Source: Flavobacterium sp. (GTDB lineage: Bacteria; Bacteroidota; Bacteroidia; Flavobacteriales; Flavobacteriaceae). From it: 16,557 bases of DNA. Each line of letters begins with the position of its first letter. Within the stretch, counting starts at the first letter, position 1. The notes beneath the pieces are model-generated. The model saw only the letters and a list, made by a program, of their open reading frames with translations, did no database searches and was not told the origin of the DNA. Where the stretch lies: contig JASLHL010000134.1 in assembly GCA_030152225.1 (NCBI GenBank), positions 1-16,557 on the forward strand. Reading direction: 5' to 3'. A program made the translations under genes and the position numbers. Of this stretch, positions 13,701-16,557 are shown in pieces.

Positions 13701-15262
13701 TACAACGGTGCAGAGCCATTTGCTCCTCTTTTTCTATACGTCGTTCCCATACCTGAGTGGTCTACCCAGTTTACCACCTCTCCTCTACTATCAAGAGTCA
13801 ACGTATTTTTCTTCGACGCATTCAACCACATTCTCAATCCATTACTTACCCCACCTGGCGCAACAAATTCAGAGGTAAAACCGATGTAATCTCCATCGTT
13901 GATAACCACATCTTTCGCTACTCCATCCACTACTTTATAAATGCGCGATTGGCTTGGTGGAAAATTGGGATTCGTACTCACTAATAACCACGTTCCTATT
14001 CCAATCCTTGCATTAACAGTGAAAGAAGATTGACCAGTTGCTTTGGCTCTTAATTTATAATTAAATAAAGTCGTTAATTTTTCTTGTTTCACCACTCCAG
14101 TTACTGGATCTGTATGGACTTGCAACGTATAGTTCATAAAATTCGTTCCAGTTGTATAACTATACGAGGTACTTCCATCCATTCCATTTCCACCGAACAT
14201 CAGTGCATTTTTATCAGGAAATGTAGCGGAGTTTTCCGCATTAACTTCATGAAAATCACCCAACGAAATAGATAAAGCAGGATTGTCTGTACTCATGGCT
14301 TGTTTCTGATACAATCCACTGCTATCATCTCTAGCAATTCCGAAAATATCAGTATTATATTCTGTATAGCCTGGTAGAATTCCACTGTAAACTAACGTTC
14401 CATTAGACAACACATAATTTTGTGTCGAATTTAGACTGACTCCATACTTAATGGCTAGATGGGTGTTAATTTTTATTAATTCATCGTTTGTTAAAAACAC
14501 ACCAGAAGAACCTGCAGGTTTTGATAAAACAATGACTTCCATAATCTCTCCATAGTAGTTATCCGTACGTGATGTTCCATCTGAAGTATTTCCAATTACA
14601 CTTTTACGTGCTGTACCATACATTGTACGGCCTGTCATTGTTGTTGTACTTGCCAATCCGTTAAGGTATTGTCGTTGGTTGGTTCCCGTCTTATTAGGCA
14701 TCATCGCTACTCCAATTCCATAGCCGTTCGTTTGGGTATGAAAAAGATTTGCGCTACCTCGTGTTCTATGCCATAATTTAGTTGCATTGGACCCCGTTCC
14801 TCCAATCCAACCATAATTATCCCCACCACCACTGGCTAGGGTAAAAACAGTTGCATTATTTGATGATCCTGTATAAGCATCATTATCTAAACGAGAAACC
14901 CAAATAACAAAATACGAACGATTCCCATCCACTTGAAAATTGGTAAGTGATTCTAATTTTCTTCTTTCATTAGTCTCATCCGTAGCATCTTCATCCTTAT
15001 AGAATTCAACAGAACCATGAAAGTTCATCGCTGATTTAATATAACGAGGATAAGACCCTGTTGTATTACCAAAATGCCTCGTATTACCTGATTTATCCAT
15101 CCAAGCTGTAACATTAGCTCCATCAGCGATGGTAGCTGTTGAGCCCAACACTTCATCAGCAGATAACCAATATTCTATGTTTACTCCTGTAACTCCTCCT
15201 GGTGTTTGCCCTATAACCAACATAGCGCTCAGGAAAAATACTAGTATATATAATTTTCTCAT
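10730..15262 (-). CDS. Giant secreted surface protein with two lectin-like/DUF8202-like modules and DUF11-like stalk
   Basis: 1510-residue secreted protein. The signal peptide MRKLYILVFFLSAMLVIGQ is followed by a first module (about 22-340) with EYWLSADEVLGS, WMDKSGNTRHFG, a beta-sandwich of concanavalin A/LamG type, then HLAIKYGVSL and YNTDIFGIARDD. A second copy (about 468-790) repeats these landmarks: LRMWLNASKKNTLT, WVDHSG, INSYLGIKYAITI, NVASVVRDDDADLY. This is the layout of DUF8202-type modules in Bacteroidota surface proteins. A cysteine-containing region (817-1110) with an arginine-rich patch (960-978) follows. Then come two DUF11/CARDB-like stalk domains (about 1115-1210 and 1265-1356) and the short module shared with the neighbouring 182-residue protein (about 1452-1503). 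There is no recognisable type A or B T9SS sorting domain. A role in adhesion or glycan binding is inferred from the modules and from the PorP/SprF operon. Confidence 0.9.
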   Translation of the reverse strand: MRKLYILVFFLSAMLVIGQTPGGVTGVNIEYWLSADEVLGSTATIADGANVTAWMDKSGNTRHFGNTTGSYPRYIKSAMNFHGSVEFYKDEDATDETNERRKLESLTNFQVDGNRSYFVIWVSRLDNDAYTGSSNNATVFTLASGGGDNYGWIGGTGSNATKLWHRTRGSANLFHTQTNGYGIGVAMMPNKTGTNQRQYLNGLASTTTMTGRTMYGTARKSVIGNTSDGTSRTDNYYGEIMEVIVLSKPAGSSGVFLTNDELIKINTHLAIKYGVSLNSTQNYVLSNGTLVYSGILPGYTEYNTDIFGIARDDSSGLYQKQAMSTDNPALSISLGDFHEVNAENSATFPDKNALMFGGNGMDGSTSYSYTTGTNFMNYTLQVHTDPVTGVVKQEKLTTLFNYKLRAKATGQSSFTVNARIGIGTWLLVSTNPNFPPSQSRIYKVVDGVAKDVVINDGDYIGFTSEFVAPGGVSNGLRMWLNASKKNTLTLDSRGEVVNWVDHSGMGTTYRKRGANGSAPLYLEYEERTNFHPTPYFRKWEDYMITDKAAMSKAVPNDVAFYAVVNHNFESSTRSYFIGFGQQTIATNARRPSFGVYRGSANNIDGLGRIGSTGLSNSPSRLFNTGATTIAGYHWNVGNSVTFEFDGGHSETVSHRYNNVLMNGPGMLGLGSSSKTYTLQGVMPEVILYEGVLTANEKSRINSYLGIKYAITIKLGNPGAQNFNYLLSNNTSIWNGNSAANSNFHHNVASVVRDDDADLYNYQAKSTDIGSIVHMGVGTKLGSDPALGVIIKDKTAITWGHNNASLSRFSFAGNQQICGELDSKISGRIWMVENTDFDQSILVRAADSNFPYNGPNWQVFLLVADSPTKIMANNWDQVIPMDFIYDGHQANYKFPKDRYTYFTFAAKALPGICESCDFQGVKRLEFTKNSWAKGATAQVFNLGDGFTADVKVSVESPSSLRSRYPRPSTYRSLREYRRRGTGDKKMVTEVTLKQNGSLKAAASTFEIFEVDRYGNRFSNIEVYGVCGSGIVQPNLSYVHAKPTYRIDGDVAKGNKSSGYASPKGRMYVEFDVPVEKIYVVHTFTGRAGAGNMRMGIGPMDFYCLPPAPEPNEEGLIFTKQGPPEMLLCEEATYTFRISNVNCAPYKVNFSDVLPAGMKWVGESLSIDDSAVTEATINNYAQGSTLKIDNLEVPGTSTLTFRAKAIFDLDAVEGVYENRGKLSYQPVDGPPRTVELLSCDRLSTGCEPTRTLATGDPTERPLPVEVVSALTDKGCYVENDVVTVSVKVKNPNAFTISDMMAEFNYNEEFTYVNNSLTSASLNFGGSVIVDTSEVGSLIIEEFVLPPGEHTLTFKVKAPNQAGIVMEDIDPSNPALGQKETALYIDFELLNESDDLCLNATTSEVYGSLEVEYCTVCYYDPVEGDGGDILDSTGYLAVTTLQRPDKTWIPNRGNAFVVLESKTKGLVITRLTTAQIERLSPIEGMLVYDTTINCLKMYNGTQWGCLDQGCVDE
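10754..10909 (-). repeat. Shared module at the C-terminus of the 1510-residue protein
   Basis: Encodes residues about 1452-1503: FVVLESKTKGLVITRLTTAQ, then LSPIEGMLVYDTTINCLKMY, then NGTQW. It is the third copy of the module found twice in the next gene. Confidence 0.75.
12893..13861 (-). repeat. Second DUF8202-like module of the 1510-residue protein
   Basis: Encodes residues about 468-790. It repeats the landmarks of the first module at 14243-15199 in the same order (GGVSNGLRMWLNA, WVDHSG, EVILYEGVLT, SYLGIKYAIT, YLLSNNTSIWNG, VVRDDDADLYNYQAKSTD). The diverged sequence suggests an old duplication. Confidence 0.65.
14243..15199 (-). repeat. First DUF8202-like module of the 1510-residue protein
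   Basis: Encodes residues about 22-340: GGVTGVNIEYWLSADEV, WMDKSGN, EVIVLSKPAG, THLAIKYGVSL, YVLSNGTLVYSG, GIARDDSSGLYQKQAMSTDN. It pairs with the second module at 12893-13861. Confidence 0.65.
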
Positions 15263-15279
15263 ATAGCTGTTCCATTTAA

Positions 15280-15309
15280 TTCTTCCTGAAAATTGCTTTT
15301 CAGGAAGAA
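15280..15309 (-). other. Intercistronic hairpin between the fibre gene and the 1510-residue gene
   Basis: A 13-bp perfect stem (TTCTTCCTGAAAA at 15280-15292, TTTTCAGGAAGAA at 15297-15309) has a 4-base loop TTGC. It fills most of the 65-base gap between two genes of the same strand. On neither strand is it followed by a T tract, so it is unlikely to be a simple terminator. A stability or processing element that sets the ratio of the two products is possible. Confidence 0.55.
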
Positions 15310-15327
15310 GTTAATTACTCTAGTTGA

Positions 15328-16557
15328 TTATTTTTTTTCGATCAATTTTTCTATAAGCTCTAAGCGTTTTGCAACTGCTTCTTGTTCTTTTTTCAACTGA
15401 TCAATTTGTTCTTGTTGCTCAATTGTATGTAAGAACAATTCTTCTACTTTTTCTAATAATTCAACAGATAAATTAGTTAAGTCAAAACCATAGCCTCCCT
15501 CATTTTGGCGTAAATCACTAATTGGAGTTACCCCTGGCAAGTGATGGTTCTCTTTTACAAATCGAGCTATATCCGTTAACGTATTAAACTCGTACGTCAA
15601 TTTGATATCTGAGCTTCCTGTAAAATATTTCTCAAACACATAATCCGCATATACTGAGTTGGTGGTGAAGAATTTACCTGTTGTCACTACATCTCCTGCC
15701 ACAAATAATTTTGCCGTTGGGTCTGTAGCTGGAATCTGACTTGCTCCAATCGCTACTGTACCCGTTTGGTAAATGTTTTGTGTATTCAACGTTGCAACTG
15801 TAGTTGATCCTTGTACCAACCATGGCGAAGCAGCTACTGTCGATTTATCTGCCCAACCTGGAACATTACTAGCGTTTGTTACCAATACTTGATTTGGTGC
15901 TGGAGAATCGGCAATATCTTCTGGAAGTATTGTTCCATCTTTGATATGTGTCGATGTTACTCCTCCATCTGCCACTTTAATACTTGCTTCTTTTAATAAA
16001 GTCGCAGGGCCATCTGTTACTGTAATTGATGTATCAGATTTCAACTCTTTACCAGATATAACCTTAGTTACATCAACATCTGGTGTGCCTGGTACCCAAG
16101 AAGTTCCATCAAACACCAAGGCTTGTCCATCTGTAACTGTTGTGGCAACAACTGGATTTCCTTGAATTTTAGATAAAATTGTTGCTCCTGTTGCTCCCGT
16201 TACATCTCCAGCTAAGGTTGCTCCACCTAAATCAACTTCTTCTTTCGTTCCGTCATCTTTGATGTAATAATATTTGTTATTCGTTACATCGTAGTACACG
16301 TTTCCGTATTTATCTTTTAACTGATTAATTACTTCTGTAATAAACGCTGTGTTACCCGCAATTTCTTTTGCGTCTAGCTGTACTTTGTTTCCATCAGAAT
16401 CTGTTACCGTCAACATATCGCCATCCAACGTAAAGCTAGTGTTGGTGGTATTGATGGAAGACCAATCAATTTCTTCCTGATTTCCATCGTCTTTGATGTA
16501 GTAGAACTTGCTATCCGATGTGTTATAGTATACGTTTCCGTACTTGCCTTTCAGCTT
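15328..16557 (-). CDS. Tail-fibre-like surface protein (C-terminal 409 residues; 5' end outside window)
   Basis: The frame stays open to the right edge, so the start is outside. No upstream stop occurs, and the in-frame TTG at 16428 is internal. Residues from the right edge: two copies of a 78-residue repeat, the second cut short (LKxKYGNVYY...YYIKDDGxxEExD at about 2-31 and 80-109); a phage-fibre-like stretch (AGDVTGATGATILSKIQGNP then GQALVFDGTSWVPG, about 116-157); a linker of short beta segments; then a C-terminal unit with ADYVFEKYF, DIARFVKENHHLPGV and a coiled coil (about 363-409: VELLEKVEELFLHTIEQQEQ and following heptads to LIEKLIEKK). This HLPGV-plus-coiled-coil ending is common in Bacteroidota fibre proteins and resembles the ends of trimeric tail fibres. 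No T9SS sorting domain is visible. It is the first visible gene of the operon. Trimerisation and surface location are inferred. Confidence 0.88.
   Translation of the reverse strand, partial: KLKGKYGNVYYNTSDSKFYYIKDDGNQEEIDWSSINTTNTSFTLDGDMLTVTDSDGNKVQLDAKEIAGNTAFITEVINQLKDKYGNVYYDVTNNKYYYIKDDGTKEEVDLGGATLAGDVTGATGATILSKIQGNPVVATTVTDGQALVFDGTSWVPGTPDVDVTKVISGKELKSDTSITVTDGPATLLKEASIKVADGGVTSTHIKDGTILPEDIADSPAPNQVLVTNASNVPGWADKSTVAASPWLVQGSTTVATLNTQNIYQTGTVAIGASQIPATDPTAKLFVAGDVVTTGKFFTTNSVYADYVFEKYFTGSSDIKLTYEFNTLTDIARFVKENHHLPGVTPISDLRQNEGGYGFDLTNLSVELLEKVEELFLHTIEQQEQIDQLKKEQEAVAKRLELIEKLIEKK
16231..16320 (-). repeat. 78-residue tandem repeat, conserved head of the last copy
   Basis: Encodes 30 residues beginning LKDKYGNVYYDVTNNKYYYI. 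It matches the segment at 16465-16554 at 20 of 30 positions with a period of 234 bases (78 codons). The repeat stops here and fibre-like sequence follows, so this is the C-terminal end of an array that extends past the right edge. Confidence 0.8.
16465..16554 (-). repeat. 78-residue tandem repeat, conserved head of the penultimate copy
   Basis: Encodes 30 residues beginning LKGKYGNVYYNTSDSKFYYI. The rest of the unit (to about 16321) has TLDGDMLTVTDSDGNKVQLD and NTAFITEVINQ. The array must continue to the right of the window, because this copy begins at the edge. Confidence 0.8.

Noticed and set aside
16426..16428. TTG at 16428 as start of the fibre gene
   Set aside because: The same frame continues open to the window edge and encodes another copy of the 78-residue repeat, so the TTG is an internal leucine.
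15328..16557. Prophage remnant, because of tail-fibre similarity
   Set aside because: No capsid, terminase, sheath, integrase or attachment site is visible, and the neighbours are T9SS/envelope genes in the same transcription unit. It is kept open only for sequence beyond the right edge.

Overview
The window is AT-rich DNA from a Bacteroidota member, most likely a Flavobacteriaceae species. Myroides or a close relative is my guess, but that level is not proven here. Supporting signs are a PorP/SprF-family protein, a gliding-motility/type IX secretion (T9SS) type B C-terminal sorting domain, a Bacteroidota-type TAnnTTTG promoter box, lipoproteins with acidic residues after the cysteine, and the lack of strong Shine-Dalgarno sequences. 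I see no tRNA, rRNA, transposase, CRISPR array or integrase.

Left part (1-5522) is ordinary chromosome made of single genes or gene pairs. The 3' part of a proline dehydrogenase gene ends at a clear terminator. A minus-strand pair follows: a GxDLY/SGNH-type secreted esterase and, 4 bases downstream, a phosphodiester-glycosidase (NAGPA/DUF2233) lipoprotein. Next are a small orphan lipoprotein with its own terminator, an orphan cytosolic protein (possibly DMP19-like) behind a recognisable promoter box, and an AraC-family regulator. The last two converge on an 18-bp perfect bidirectional terminator.

Right part (5718-16557) looks like one long minus-strand operon, entering from beyond the right edge and ending at a hairpin at 5726-5760. 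In transcription order it encodes: (1) the C-terminal 409 residues of a fibre-like protein with 78-residue tandem repeats, phage-tail-fibre-like segments and a C-terminal coiled coil; (2) a 1510-residue secreted protein with two lectin-like/DUF8202-like modules, a cysteine-rich stalk with DUF11-like domains and a short terminal module; (3) a 182-residue secreted protein that is essentially two copies of that terminal module; (4) a 437-residue protein with a type B T9SS sorting domain; (5) a PorP/SprF-family outer-membrane protein; (6) a PorE-like OmpA-family protein (TPR, PD40 propeller, carboxypeptidase-regulatory-like domain, OmpA).

The simplest reading of the operon is a cell-surface adhesin or fibre system. 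The type B protein would be exported through T9SS with its dedicated PorP/SprF partner, anchored to peptidoglycan through the OmpA protein, and carry or assemble the fibre and lectin-like components. Protein family calls come from motif recognition; the assembly model is inference.
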